A stretch of 64,000 nucleotides of DNA from Tribonema minus (Eukaryota; Sar; Xanthophyceae; Tribonematales; Tribonemataceae), in NCBI GenBank assembly GCA_017506865.1, contig JAFCMP010000514.1, positions 1,736,001-1,800,000 of the forward strand, written 5' to 3'. The notes under the pieces are model-generated. The model worked only from the letters and a program-made list of their open reading frames with translations. It was not told the origin of the DNA and did not search any database. Made by a program: the position numbers and the translations under genes. Position 1 is the stretch's first letter; each line of letters starts with the position of its first letter. Below are positions 1 to 15,000 of the stretch, piece after piece.

Positions 1-3000
1 GCCACAAATCAAGGCTGCTGAAAGTACAAGAGCGATATTAGTGATGTGTGACCGCCTACATTGAGCAATCGCGTGAAGTGGTAGCCGACACGTGGCGCAG
101 ATGCGCGTGGAGGCAGAACCCCAGTTTTGCCACAAATCAATAGACAGGCCTACTAAAGATGACCCCAGCAATATGATTTGTTCACAAATATCTAACATGT
201 AAGTGTAGTTTTGGAAAACAGTCAATCTTATACAAATATAACTGCCGACCTTGAGCAATCGCGTAAAGTGGTAGCTGACATGGCGCAGGTCCTCGTGTAG
301 GCAGAGTCCCCCAGCTGCACCAGAATTCAATCGACTGAAAATAACCTTAGAACCACATCATTTTTGTATGTTATCTCTACTGAAAATCAACATAAAACTG
401 AATAAACATGATGTAAAGAATGTGGCCGCCTACCCTGAGTAAGCGGGTAAAGTGGTAGCTGACGTGACGCGGGTCCTCTCGGAGGCAGAACCAGCTGCAC
501 CAGAATCAATAGAGGCCTGCTGGAAATAACCCAAACAGTATCATCATCATCGGTCCGTAATCACTGCTCAAGAATTAACGTTAAAGACATGTCACCGCCT
601 ATGTACCTTGAGCAATCGGGTAAAGTGGTAGCTGACGTGGCGCGGGTCCTCATGGAGGCAGAACCCCAATTGCACCAGCACACCAAACTCCGCCTCCAGC
701 ACCTGCTTCTTGGACACCTGCCACTGCAGGATCGAAAGAAATGTGATGGTGCAGCTTGTCAACACATGTGGGCAGACACAGTCTGGGGTAGCAAAGCCGG
801 CATCAGTAATATTATCATTAAGTTATGCTTCGAAGTATCGTGACAGTAGCATGACTGTTAAAACTTGAAGTGATTCAACCTCCACGACCTGCTTCTTTGA
901 CACCTGCCACTGCGGGATTGAGTGACGTGCCATGGCGTAGCTTGTCAGCACATGTGGGCAGACACAGTCTGGGGTTGCGAGTCGCTGCTAACCCTAACCC
1001 TAAGTGGCATCTTCATCAACACCATCCTGTCCGATCATGCCTACCTCTGGTCCCACCCCTCACCATAAGCGACTTACCCTACCCCCAACCCTAATTTCAG
1101 CCCATCCACGCTACAGGCGCTAGCATGGGGAAGTAAGTTTCATATCACCTGGCTCCTCATTGGCCCGGGGCCAGTTCACGCATGCTGGAACACGCTGCAT
1201 TCCGCTCCGACACCCAAACAGTCACTTTCCAAGTCTACGTATGGCAAAAGTATAGACCGGATGGACGGACAACGCATGCACAAATACAAAAAAGCAGTAA
1301 ACTGACTTCTGAGTCTATGAAGGACCACAGGCCGGGCAGCTTGCTGTTGTATCCGCTGATGCTCAGCGGCTCGTTGAACTGCAACAACAGAAATTGCAGC
1401 CAGCAAACAGAGGAAATTTGAGAGACTTTAAACAGAGGTAGTATGAGAGACTTGGAAACCTTGGCACTGCCTCGGCTGGAAGACATTGCGTCATCCAAGC
1501 GACGCTTCAAATTCCAGAAGTCACATGATCATTTCCAAAGTGAAACAACTTGTGTGTGCAGCAGTCAAGCAAGAAAACCTGTTGTTGCATCACGTCAAGG
1601 GCACCAGGGGCAGACCCAACGCGATGACACACTACAACACATGATACTTTGTGACATTCCATGCACTGGCATGGCCATCGGCAAGAGTGCGAATGATGAG
1701 TTTCTGACAAGCAGCAAACCCGAATAGAAGTACGTTAAAATACTTTGAATCATTCTCCGGGTAAAGGGTAAAACAGGTATTGTACACGCCAAGTTGCTTG
1801 AGGAAGGACAGTCAAAACCGAACCTTCAGTTCCAGTCATCGGGTCGCACCTGCTCCCTCATTTTGAATTGAAATGCGTAGTCTTTCTTGTACGCCACCAG
1901 GACGCATGCTGCCATTGCAAGCCGGCGGTTGGCCTTGGTCACCAGCGCCATGACCCAAGACTGAGCAATGACATGGTGACACATACATACCGTACGATGC
2001 ATTGTGCGCCATCTGGCAGATTTTCAGCAATGTGATAGTGACAGTTATGAGACACATAGAGGTACCTTATACATGGCGATGCCGTGCAGAGGTCATCGGC
2101 ATTTAGACACTTTCAAGGTGTTCACAAAGACACATGTAGATTATGCTTGCAAGTCCATGGACATCCACCATCTTGGCGCTTTCGCGCCCTGAACGAGAAT
2201 TAATCAGGAGTACCTTGTACGCCAGCAGCAGGCACGCCGCCATGGCAAGCCGCCGGTTGGCCTTGGTCACCAGCGCCATAACCAGCACTGAGCAAATGAC
2301 ATAGTGACGATCACCATCCAATGCATTGTACGGCAGAGAGAGGCACGTAGCCATGGCTCACCATCGTCATCAGGCAGATTTACGCAATCGATGTGATGGT
2401 GACATTTATGGGACACAAATAGAAGTACCTTATACGCCAGCAGCAGGCACGCTGCCATGGCGAGCCGGCGGTTGGCCTTGGTCACCAGCGCCATGAGACA
2501 CAGGCGCTCAAAATACACGCACGCCAGGGCCACGCTGGCCACCTGCAGCAGCGCTCGACAGAGTGCAACCGCCAACGCGTCAGGCGACAGGCACAAAGAT
2601 GGTGCAACCTGCATAGCTAGCAAGCTACGGTAGCGCTCACAGAGAGTGCGGTTGCCAAAATGTGAGGCTTAAGCGCTGCGCTGGCGCAACCCGTGCACCT
2701 GCACATGCTGGTGATTCCAAGCCAGATGCGCTGTCATGATATGAGCATTGACAAGGTGCTAAGCAGCGGTTGAAAGCCGACGCCCCCTCTTCCCCCCCCC
2801 CGCGGCCGTAGCCCGCCCGCCCCCCCCTCATGCACTTGAGGCACGGCGCACCACGATTTCACTACACATTTGTCGAACACCTGGCATACGGATCATATGT
2901 CAAGCATGCATATAGCATCTAGGTTCGCTCATGCCCCCCAGACGCCTCCAGTTCTGAGAGCAAAGCCGTGAGCAAAGTGACCCTAACCCTGACCCTAGCT

Positions 3001-6000
3001 CCAACCCCGTGCCCTCAAAGTCAAGCGTACTTTGCATTCAATACGCCTATCCGTAACCCTGACTCTACCCCCTGACCCTTGCATCAGCGAACCTGACTCC
3101 AAACCCTAACCCTCCTTATGCACGTGCCTCGACGCCAATGTGGTGGCAGCAACATTAGCCCTAACCCTAACCCTCCCTATGCACTTGCCTCGACACCAAT
3201 GCGGTGGCAGCCCGCCAGCGCCTGCCGCTTGATGGAGCGGATCTTGGAGAGCGTGAGGCTGGGCGGCAGGTCGGGATGGCGGTCCCTGAACTGTCGGTTC
3301 AGGTCTTCCTTCAAATCCCTGAGTACAAATGTGCAATGGCGCATGTGAATCAGCCATAGAGCACGCAGGCAACCCATACCAAATCCCAGCAGAGACGGTG
3401 TGCAGCATGCAGGCGGGACACAGCTCATGCAGGCAAGGGGTGGCGGTCCCTGAACTGTCGGTTCAGGTCCTCCTTCAGGTCCCTGCGGATGACAAGGGCG
3501 CGGTGGCGCATGTGAGTGAGACATGGCGCGTGCAGGCAACCCATTTCAGATCCCTGCAGACGACGAGGACACACTGCGGTGCGTAGTATGCAGGCGAGAC
3601 ACAGCTCACGCAGGCAACAAGGTCTCAGAGGGCGGAAGCTGCAGGATTATGTGCCCCATGACGAGGACGCATACAGCTTTTTCATTGAACACTCGCTTTG
3701 GCTTCGTGTGCTGCAACACAGACATGATTGTGGCCACACCAGCTGAGCGTGTCCACACCAGTAAGGCATGTATACCTACTTACCCACACCTCTGATTCTA
3801 GTGCCTCATCACCAGCGACAGGGCGTCGCTACAGTGCACCGCGGCATCGCACACATACAGTCGGGGATTGCGGCTGTAAGAGAGGGTGAGCGCAGGTGCA
3901 GCGCGTGACTCACTTTGGCTTGACGTACTGCAGCACGGAGCAGATGACGGGGCCCGTGTGCTCGTCCCCGGTGAGCAGCTGCTTGTGCCTGCCGACCGAC
4001 AGGGCGGGGTCATCCAGGACGCCGGGCTCGTAGTCGGGGACGTGCGCGCCGCCCTCGAGGTGGCGCAGCAGCTGGTGCTGCGGCGCCTCTTGTTCCTGAT
4101 GATATGCGTCAGAGTGGCAAGGATTGTTGTTCGCTTGAAGGAGCAATAATATCAAGTACAAAAACTCCAGATGATAAGATGTACTTCAACTGATAGTCAA
4201 GAGTGATGGGTGCCCGGGGTTGTAGTGGGGAATGTGCGCAGCGCCCTCCAGGTGGCGCAGCAGCTGGTGCTGCGGCGCCTCCTGCTCCTGATGGTGCGAG
4301 AGAGCGCGTGAGAGTGGCAAATGTGGTTGTTCTTGGTCTAGACGAGAAGCAGAAATCTCAGGTACAACTACTTCAACTGGTGTGATGTACTTCAACTGAC
4401 AGTGCCGGGTCGTCCGGGACGCCGGGGCTCGTCGTCGGGGACGTGCGCGCTGCCTTCGAGGTGGAGCAGCGTCTGGTGCTGCGGTGCCTCTTGCTCCTGC
4501 ACACGAGATCGCATATGATTTGGCTCCTTGAACTTCTGAGGTTGAAGTACCAAGTCGATGCCGGCAGGCCTGCGCGGCGCCCTCGAGGTGGCATAGCGAG
4601 TGGTGCTGCGATGTGACTTGCTATAAGAGATGCCAGAGGACATTCGTGGAGACTGGTAAGAACGTGCAGTTATTCTAAAAAGAGCACACTCTGGACGCGC
4701 AGTCCCTCGGAAGTGTACATCACAATACACTATGCACCTCCTGTGTTTGGGCTACCAGCTGGAGCTGGCCTACCGAACACGTGAGACCTTTCATACTGAA
4801 CACCCATGCCCCTCGAACGCTACAAAGCTCGCACACAGAAGTCTTTTGACCTGTGGATATGATGACACTGTTTGACTCGTGGCCAATGACTGCAACAGCG
4901 GCGACCACGGTTATTGGTGGAAGGCACTTGCGGCTAACCATCCTTTGTCACCTAGAGCTCTACGATCTTTTGATTTGTTTCCATGCGTACAAGTGGGCGG
5001 ATCCGTCCGCTACTGCCGCAGAAACGTCCTGCGCAGTGCGGACTTCACCTCGGGCTGACCATGTAGAGAAGACAACTGTAGCTGAAGCCACGCCAGTCCC
5101 TGCGCGGCACGCCTTCCGCAGTACACAAAGAGTTCATGCACACTTGTAGAGTACATCTAGAGTACATATCGCAATTAGCTAGATGGCATGGAATGAACAC
5201 GCATTATTTGGACCTCACCTCTGGCCTGGCAGCAGAGAGGAGGTGGCCGTAGCTGAAGACGTGCCAGTCCCTGCGTGGCACGCGTAAGGAGTCTGCGCAG
5301 CGCTCGTCCACGAGAGTCATGGTACGCACGGAGTACATGCGCAAGTTGATGGTACATATGGAGTACACATGGAGTACATACCGCAAGTCGCTAGCTGCCG
5401 CAGAACAAACATGCAATATTCGGACCTCACCTCTGGCCTAGCCGCGGAGAGAAGGTAGCCGTAGCTGAAGCCGCGCCAGTCTCTGCGCGGCACGCGAAAG
5501 GCCTCTGCGCCGCGCTCGTCCACCAGCTTGTGCCAGCGGCGGCGCAGCTCCTCCTCCTTGGGCTCGTAGCGGATGACGCTGCAGACGGCCAGCGGGTAGC
5601 CCTGGCGCGGCGGGCGCAGTGACAGGGCGCAGCATCAAAGCGGGGAACTTGCATATAGATACTTCCAGAGTGTACATGTATTGTTTGTGTATACCTGCAA
5701 GTGCTTGCAAACGATCGAGATTCATTGCTGCTCATAGCGGATGGCGCTGCAGACGGTCAGCGGATAGCCCTGGCGCGGCGTCAACGAGCAGCATCATGAA
5801 TAAACATTCACGTAATGGAGTACCTTTAAAGTACATGCATTGAAGTACAAGCTACTTGTGAAGACTGGGTTCTTCTAACCATACCCATACTGCAAAAGCG
5901 TACTGGCACAGGGAGCAGCGCTGACACCAGCGGACACCTGGCGTTCCCGTTCAAGCTTGATGACAACTTTATCGACGCGCGGAAGTGAGAGACTAGGGCG

Positions 6001-9000
6001 CCCCGCAAATTAGGGTTAGGATCAGGGTATGGGGTTAGGGTTAGGGTTCACGTGCATGCCACCCTGGCACGCGTGTCACGCATTGGTGTCAGGGGCGGTT
6101 CTGCATCCTCGGGCTCACGGCACACAGTGCTCTGGTATGTTCGCATGCGCATCATTGTATTACCCACCATATACCCATACATGCGCGTTCATCATCACCA
6201 GGATCATCAGTGCACTCTCTGCTTCTTTACGTGCAACGGCATCATGAAAACACATTTGATCCCGCTGACACAACCGAGTAGCGACGAGCATCAGCACACA
6301 CATGCCGAGCAATAAATGCGCCGGAGAGTGGTCGCAGATTGAACATTTCAGTTGTGGGCAGTTAGTTGCACATGGCGCCCATGAGCCCATCCGGCTGCTT
6401 AAAAAGATGTTGCTGAGGGTCGTCTTGAAAGCAATTCTAGAAGCATGCTGTTGATTATTAAAGATGACCTCGCCATGCCATGCATCGAATCAGGTGGCAC
6501 CTGAGTGCCTGTGAGAGAAGCAGACTTATGATGAATTTAGCCAACTTCAACAACTAGGGCATCATGTGCGTCATGCAGGAGACATGCGGCTTTGCCCTGA
6601 TCCGGGAAATAACTCTTTTGTCCGTCCAACCGCCCCTGATTATCTATGCGTATCAATAATCTCAGGGCGGACGCATTCACGTATGATAACCTTGGTGCCA
6701 GAGCAAAAACAGCCGTCCGTCCAAATCTCGGCTCAACAGGCGCTCATGACCCAGAACGAAAAACAGAAAGAAAAAAAGGAGAAGGCATCGCGTACATACC
6801 GTACGTACATACCATACGTACCTTTGTCCCGGAGAAAAACAGGCGTCCATCCAGCAGGCCCTGGTTGGCCAGTGACCTCTCCCACTGCCGTACTTCCGCA
6901 GCATCTTGGCCTGGCAGCTGCAGCAGGCCGTGCCTGACGGCACAGCAGCATTGCACATATTTACGTAAGTTCCTTGTTTGATAGTCGGCACAGACGCCAG
7001 TGTACTTGAATCGGCCATGATGCAATCTTTGGCAATTAGCTGAAAACCTTCAATGAAAAGCGCATCTACTTAGCGTGCAGAAGGCCGTGCCTGGCGGCGC
7101 AGCAGCATGGTAGGAGCACGAAGGGAGATGAGTTGAACGTCGGGTCAGGCCTCAGCAAAACATGTACGTCAAAGCATCATTGGGTGGACATAATGCTTCA
7201 TGTATGCACACAGCGCGCCAGCATCAGCTAACGTTGTCGCGCTCCTGCTGCGTCCTGTGCCGGCAGCTGCAGCAGGCCGTGCCTGACGGCGCAGCAGGAT
7301 CGCACATATTTGTATGAGCCCTTGTTTGATAGGCGGCAACGATGATGCCATTGTATGCGGATCAGCCATGATGCGATCTTTGGCAATTGGTTGAAACCTT
7401 TCAAGGAAAAGCACATCTACTTGGCTTGCAGCAGGCCGTGCCTGACGGCGCAACAGCATGGGAGGGGCGCCGGGGAGGGCAAGTTGAACTTCAGGCCAGG
7501 CCTCATCAAAACGTGTATCATCAAGTGGGCAAGACGCAGCATGTATGCACACAGCGCGCCAGCGCCCGCTGACTTCGCCGCGCTTCTGCCGCGTCCTGCG
7601 CCGGCAGCTGCAGCAGGCCGTGCATGGCGGTGCGACAGCATCGCAAACACGAACATACTGCGGAGGCAAGGATTCCATCTCATATGGCACAGCGCAGCAA
7701 GCCATGCTCGGCGCACCGGCACCAAAAGCACGGACAAGAGCATGTGTTCGATACCACATTCAACAAAGTTTGAAGCACTTGAGTAGCAATCATGCATTCA
7801 CAGCTGATAAAGAGTCTAACAATCACAGATTGTATTTTGACCCAGATGAAGAATTCGCAGTCAGACCGCACCTGAACGCGCGCGGCACGCGTACGTGTGT
7901 CGCCTCCGGGCCCCCCAATCTTCGCCCCGGTCCAGGGCTGGAGCCCCCCCTCTGGCCCTGCCAGACAAACAAGCAACGGACAACAGCGGGCCCAAGGGGG
8001 GGGTGAGCAATCCCGGATACCTGTCAGCGTGAGGCGCAGAACTGGTCCTGAGCACTGACGCCAGTGGAGTAGTTCGGTATGAAGGTATCTACTGCGCACA
8101 GCGACTGTACCATAGAATCCATGTGTCCGCGCGCGCAAGGCGCGCGCAATGACACTTCTGAGGCGATGCTCACATTTACATTCTTACGCGCTTCACGAGA
8201 TTGTTGCGGGTGCAAGCCCAAGAGCACTTGTGAATGAACACAGCACATTAATTAATTTTTTCAATTGCGTTTTTTCTGAGTTGAATTTTATTTACAACGT
8301 GACGTGAAAGCTGTTGTATGATGCGCAGGGTCTCAGCTCTGCCCTCATTTGCCCTCATTTCTGCAGCAGGCCCGATGTTCAGTGTCGCCCAGAATACAGA
8401 CAATACAGTGACAGTACACGGCAAGTTCAAGCAACTTGACTGTCCCTGCGCCGAGTGGGCCTACTGAACTGAGCGATGCCTGACCCTCATGCCCTCAACC
8501 TCAACACCAACTACTTCCAAACATAGCCTCCATTCACTTCAACGTCGCTTTCAGCTTCACCTTTGACTTTGCCTCTGCCTGGTCGGCCTCGTCGGCGCCG
8601 CTGAGTAATGCCTCATCCTCATCATGGCTTAAACCTCAACACTGCTTCCACGCCACCTGTAACTTCAACATGACATCAAAGCTTCACTCTTTGACTTTCC
8701 CTCCGCCTCGTCAGCCTCGTCGGCGCCGCTGAGCAAAGCCTCATCCTCATCATGCCGTAAAACTTCAACACTACACCACTACCTCACACCTGCCTGTTCC
8801 CAGCTTCAACACCACATCACAACTTCACCTTTGAATTTCCATCCGCCTCGTCCACCTCGTCGGCGTCACTGAGTGTTTTATCATCTTCATCATGTTGTTA
8901 CACTTTAAACTGCTAGGCTACTGCGCATTTTGCCTGTCCCTTTGCTTCAACATGACATCAAAACTTCACCTTTGACTTTCCCGCCGCCTCATCGGCCTCG

Positions 9001-12000
9001 TCCGCGTCGCTGAGCGGTGCCTCATCTTCGTCCTGCACTGAACCTCAACAACGCACCGCTACTTCGCCCTTGCCTGTCCCTGCCTCAATACACGTGTACA
9101 CACACGTGTACACACACGTGTACGTGGAAACTTCACCTTTGACTTTCCCTCCGCCTCGTCGGCCTCGTCCGCGTCGCTGAGCGATGCCTCACCCTCGTCA
9201 TGCCTTACACCTCAATTCTTCTCCGCGCTGATTCACCATTTTGCTTCAACAAACGTGTAAACTCACTTTTGACTTTCCCTCCGCCTCGCCGGCCTCGTCC
9301 GCGTCGCTGAGCGATGCCTCATCCTCGTCAGCAGGCTCGCGCACGCGCGCGTGGCCGGTAGCTCCATCCTCTTCTCCGTCTCTGCTGGCGCAAATGAGTC
9401 GAATGTGTGCGCGTTACTAGGACATGCATTTCAACAGTGACAAACAGCAGAGCACTCTGAGGCGCGTGTTCAAAGACTGTCAAGTGAAAAGTGTTGCCCT
9501 CGTGCGCCATGCTCGTTGCCAAACTTGCCATGCGCATCTGCATCATGAAGTTGTTTCATAGCCTAGGGCAGAAACACGCCCATCCTCTCACAACTGCCTG
9601 CAAATCGGATTGGACTGGCGTTGGCAAAGCTAACAACACCTGTTTGAACTCCAATGGTGATGCTCCTCAACGGCGCCCCCGACTCCTCGATAATCATGCA
9701 GTAGGCGCTAATCCCCAAGTGCCGTCTGGAAGTGCCTGCTATCACCCCCATGCACCTGGCCCAGAACTCTCTATTTCTCAAGTCGAGGCACGCTCAAGTT
9801 TTCATGCGTTTCAGGTAGATGCATACCCCCCGCCACACTGGAGCAACGCTCAGCGGAGCGCCTCTCCAGCGGTCAGCAATGTTCGAATGCAGCACGCGCT
9901 AAGCTGAGAGGGGCGCCTGCCCGTCACAGCTGCAACAACTCCACACTTCAACTTGAAGTAAACGAAGTGCGTCGTATCGCCCGACGGCGGTGCCCATTGT
10001 GGAACATCGCTGCTAGTGCAGTCATGCTCCATGCATTTTGTCGCTGCACAGACTGTGAACTTCACCTTGAAGGACACCACAACACTCATGCGCTCTTGTA
10101 CATTGTGCTTCAGATACACACATACTCGGACGCGGCGACGCCCCCATCAGCATCGCTCAGCAGCGCGCCTGCGCAGCTCTCGACATCAAAACAGCACCAC
10201 CGCCAATGCAGCAGTGACCTCCAGCGGTAGTATACCTAGAAGTGCCTCCTTGCCATGCCCCTGCACCTCTTGGCTACACAACTTTTGCTGCACAGGCTGT
10301 GCAATTCGCATCAAACTACAGTACACTTGAACTTATGCACGTTTGAGCGTCGTGCATCAGATACATACAAACCCGGATGCGGCGATGCCCAGCGCGCCCC
10401 CGTCAGCGTCGCTCAGCGGCGCGCCCTGCTTGTCCTGCACGGACTGTGCAATTCACATCACCCTAACCCCTAACCCTAACCCTAACCCTAACACTGCAGT
10501 ACACCTGAACTCATGCACCTTGAGTATTAAGCTTCAGGTACCCTTATACATACCCAGTGCCAATGCCGGTTCCCGTCGCGCCCCCGTCAGCATCGCTCAG
10601 CGGCGCGCCCCTGCCCGCGGACCCCGGGCTGTGCTGCGCCGCCCTGGTGCCGTGCTCAATGATCTGGGGGGGCGCAAGGCGATCAGCAGCAGCGCTCAGT
10701 TTATTTGTACAAGGAGGGGGTTGTGCAAGACCGCAGGGAGGGTGGGGGGGGGGGCGTGCAGCAGCGCATGCTCGCTGTACAGCCAGAGTCATGCGCACAA
10801 CAGCTGCGGCCACACGTACAGAGGCGTGATGCTCCCCGTTAAGATCGGCGGGCACTCTCATGCCCCCGCCGGGGTCCCCACTGCAGCGCCGCTGCGATTT
10901 CGCGGTTGCGCGCATATGCGCCGCGCGCAACCGCAAAGGAAAGGACGGAGCTCCAGCGGGCACATTACAGCGCATCGTGCAGAGGCTGCTGCGCAACGCC
11001 AGACATATCGCATGGTTCCCATTTGAGACATCAGAACATCGCCCCCCCTCCCCACCACCACCCTCCCCCCCCCCCCCCCCCCCTCACCTTGGCCTCCTGA
11101 CGCATCGGTATCGACGACAGGAACGCCAGCAGGTTGCTCAACCCCCCCCTTCCCCCCCTCGGCCCCCCCCACTCCCCGTCCCCCTCTCACCTTGGCCTCC
11201 TGGCGCATCGGTATCGACGACAGGAACGCCAGCGCCGCAATCTCGCGCGTCGCCCACCGCTGCCGCGCCTGCCCTCGGCCCACGGGGTAAATGCGACGCC
11301 GCTTTGCAGGCACGGATCCGTACGCCATGCTCCGCGCCGCTGCCTCCGGCGCTGCTGCCGCCGCTGCTGCTGCTGCCGCCGCGTCCGCCGCAGCGGCGCC
11401 GCCGGCGGGCGGTTGCGCTGGCGCGCGCGGCGGCAGGGGCGGGGGTGCAGCGGGAAGCTGGTGAGGGGCAAGTGTAGATATCTGGCGCAGCGGTGGCGAG
11501 CGGAGATTCGAGGGGTTTTCCGCGACGAGCATCCTGCGGCTGCCACGGCCGCAATGGCACGAGTGTTTTGACCGAATGGCGACGAGGCGCTGCGCGGGGA
11601 GGCGCCTCTGCGCTGCACTGCGCAGCTCAGCGTGCGGCGAAATGCTCCCACACCGCGCTGCGCACCCCCTTTGCGGTGCGGCGCAGGAGCTCTGCACCTC
11701 TGGACCGCTGTCTACGCCCTTGAATTGCGGTGGAGTACTCCTCTCAAAGTTTGACCTCGAGAACAGCGGGCACAGGCGTGGGCGATTGCGCAGACGCTAG
11801 CACGCTGCTGTAGACAGTGCTTTCTGCAATGGTCGCAGGCTTTGCAGGAACAGTGTCGCCCGCCGCTTTGCCGCAGTTTGCGAGTGTTGAGCACACGATT
11901 ACACGCTGTCTCCGCGGCAGTGCTGCACGCTGTGCGCAAGCTCCGACAACAGCAGCGGCACCCCTGACCGCTTGCTTCTACAACCGGATGTCACACCGCA

Positions 12001-15000
12001 AGCTTGTTGCAAATCCGTACTTGACGCACATTGCGTTTTGGACAGGGATCTGTGAATCGTTTGCTGGGATGACCAAGCGCGCACTGGCATGGGGAACGTC
12101 TGTGACACTTGAAGTGCCAACATCGTCAGTGCAAATGCAGCGCGCTCAAGCTGCAACCCAACCTTAAATCTATCTCATCTCTACCCTTGCCCTCGCCCAA
12201 CCCTAACGCGGAGACACACCTGACGGCTCGGCGGCTGCAGCCGCTGGCGCCTGCTGCTGTGGCGGCGCAGCGGCGGCAGCAGCGGCGGCGTCAGCGCGCA
12301 CATCCCCCACGGCATCCGCCGTCGTCAGCGCCGCCCCCGCGTCGTCATCGGACGACGCCAGGCGCTCGTCGAACAGCGCCGCCGCCGCCGCGCGCGTCGA
12401 CAGCGGGCGCGGCAGCGGCGCGGTGGCGGCGAAGGCGGCGTCGTCATCGGGCTGCGCATGAGAGAGCGCACACAACGTGCAGGAAAGGTCCAAAAAGTGT
12501 TGTGAGCAGCAAGCAGACTTGGAGCAAGGGGCGCAGTTGGCTTAATTTGCGTGCCTGGCGACGGCGGGCATGGCAGCGGCGTGGTGGCGGCGGAGGCGGC
12601 GTCGTCATCGGGCTGCGCGGGCGCGCGCAGAAAGTGCGGGAAAAAGCACGGAAAACGGCAGAATGTTGTGAGCAGCAAGCAGACCGTGAGCAAGGTGCAA
12701 GATGGTGTGCGTGCGCGGCGACGGCGGGCATGGCGGCGGCGCGGTGGCGGCGGAGGCAGCGTCGTCGTTGGGCTGCGCATCAGAAAATGCACCAAAAAAG
12801 TAGGAGAGTGCCAGCAAGGAAGTTGGCGCCGCACATAATGTCAAGTACGAGGTTACCAAGCTGTGGGCAGCAGGCACAGGCGGCGGCATGTATGTACAGC
12901 ACAGCTGCCTCACTATGGCAGCGGACTTGGAGCGAGGCGGGCGCAGGAGCGCGTGGCCTGATCTACACGCGCGACGACGGCGGGCGCGGAGGCGTCGTCG
13001 GGCGCGCGCGCAGAAACCACGGGAAAAAGCGCGGAAAAGCCAGAAAATGCTGTGAGCAGCAACCACACCAGGAGCGAGGTGCAAGATGATTTGCGGGCGC
13101 GGCAGAGGCGGGCGCGGCAGCGGCGCCGTGGCGGTGGAGGCACCTTCGTCATCGGGCTGCGCCGTCGCGTGTTAGAGGATGCGGCGTCATCAATTCAATC
13201 CACAGCACTTGCTGGAACGGGTGTCTGGCACAGGGACCAAGGTCGACGGGAGTCGAGCTGAACTCTAATTTCCCAAAAGAGCTGCACATGCACAAAAAGC
13301 TGCTGCAGGTAAAACCAGACCTGAAGGCTTGCTCGCTTTGTAACCTTAGTCGGGTCCCCTAACCCTAGCCGTAGCCTGAAACCTTAAACCTTGATAGGCT
13401 GCGCGCCGCACGCACAACGCAATCGCAGCATTGTAGTGCAATCGTACATCGTCTGCAATACGCCCAGACAGTCTCGGATGACATGCCTGGTCAAAGCAAG
13501 GTCCAGCGCCTCAAAAAAAAAAAAATCTTTATTACAACTCAAAGTATACTTCTTTGTAAAATCTTAAGGGGCTACCATGGTGAAAGTAGGCATGGCTCAC
13601 CTCCAGTCCAGCCATGACGTCAGGCAAGCTTCCGCTGACTCCCTGCGTTGCCACCGATGCAGCAGACAAAAACAGCAGGAGCAGACACCAACACAGAAAT
13701 TGGCGACCTATGCAGCGGATCAAAGGGCGACCGAAATGGCCGTTTGGCTCAGGGTATGGGATTCATACATTGGACGTCCTGCCAGGTTTATGCGGCATCA
13801 TTGTGTGATCCCCCGAAGAAAGAAATGACTTTTGTAAACGAACTGCTGTAAGTATGTGCATGTACTTTCGAAGTACAGCTTTTCAACATCAGGTCATTGT
13901 CAGTTTATTCTATTTGGTATCCGCCGCCTTGGCTGCTTGTTCTCGCCTCGCCCCGAGACAGCGTAAATGTGGCTCCGGTGGGCCGTGGCGACAAGCCTTA
14001 TTTGATGGTATCCTTGAAAATCAGGTTGAACTTGCAACATGTGGTTCCCCAGACACTGCGTTGGTCAGGCCAAATCACCGCACAAAAACTTTTTCTATTG
14101 TTGTTTTGTAAACAGTTTCATGGCACAGCACCGCTTAGATTGTTTCAGAATCAAATTTGCACCCGAGGCCACGCGTGGTGTCAATGGTCCCTATATATAT
14201 GTATACACAATATGGCACGCGAGCGCAGCTGCAGACAAGCAGCGGCGCAGGCCGGCTGACCTGCAGACAGTCACTTTCCTGTTCTAAGTTGTGGTCTTTG
14301 TCTTTCTGTGGAATGTGCAGTACTGTGTCGGTGCGACTCATGCATTGACAATGAAGAAGTGACCAGTCTTTAGATCCCGCCCGTGAAGGCGTCTTTGCTA
14401 CGGCACAGCGGGCGGAACCTGCGCAATGCATCGTGTACACGCACTCTAACCCTAACCCTAACCCTAAGTAAACCCTAACCCTACCCTAACCCTTCTTTTA
14501 CGGATGCGTCGCTACGCTTCCAAAACTACATTTTATAAGCATGTACAAGCGTCAGTTATCAGCAGCACATTAACGTGGCATTTCTCAAAACTACTTGTGA
14601 GCAACGCATGACAGGCATGCAATGTGGGACACGACGCGTTCAAACGGGTTGCAGTAGTGCGCGATTGAACACATGTGGCTTGCGTCGATTTGAGTTGTCA
14701 GCATTCACCGTGTCACGCGGGTTGGTAACTGCACATACTTCATGGTACGCTTTGGATGCCGTCGGACTTGAGTAGTCAGCACCTACCACGTGCCATTGTT
14801 TTCTTTTTGAAGACAGTCATGTCTTATGGTGCTGTGCCTTCAAGGGTGATCGTTCAGTCCATGCAGGAAGTGATTTGAGTCGGACGAGACAAAATAATTA
14901 GTTAAATCACTGTCTTGCAAAATGGGCAATCCATGAAGCTACCGCCACACACAACCTCAGAGGGCGGCTGCTTCCATAAATTCCAGTCACCTTCTTGTGT

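Noticed and set aside
7074..9210. Regular direct repeats taken as a CRISPR array
   Set aside because: The units are diverged exon edges in a spliced eukaryotic gene; repeats are not identical and no cas gene exists.
13532..13723. Signal-peptide-like open frame (FLCWCLLLLFLSAASVATQG) with a good donor
   Set aside because: It starts at TTG rather than ATG, has no partner exon in a fitting position and would place a secretory signal inside the CABLES-like gene.
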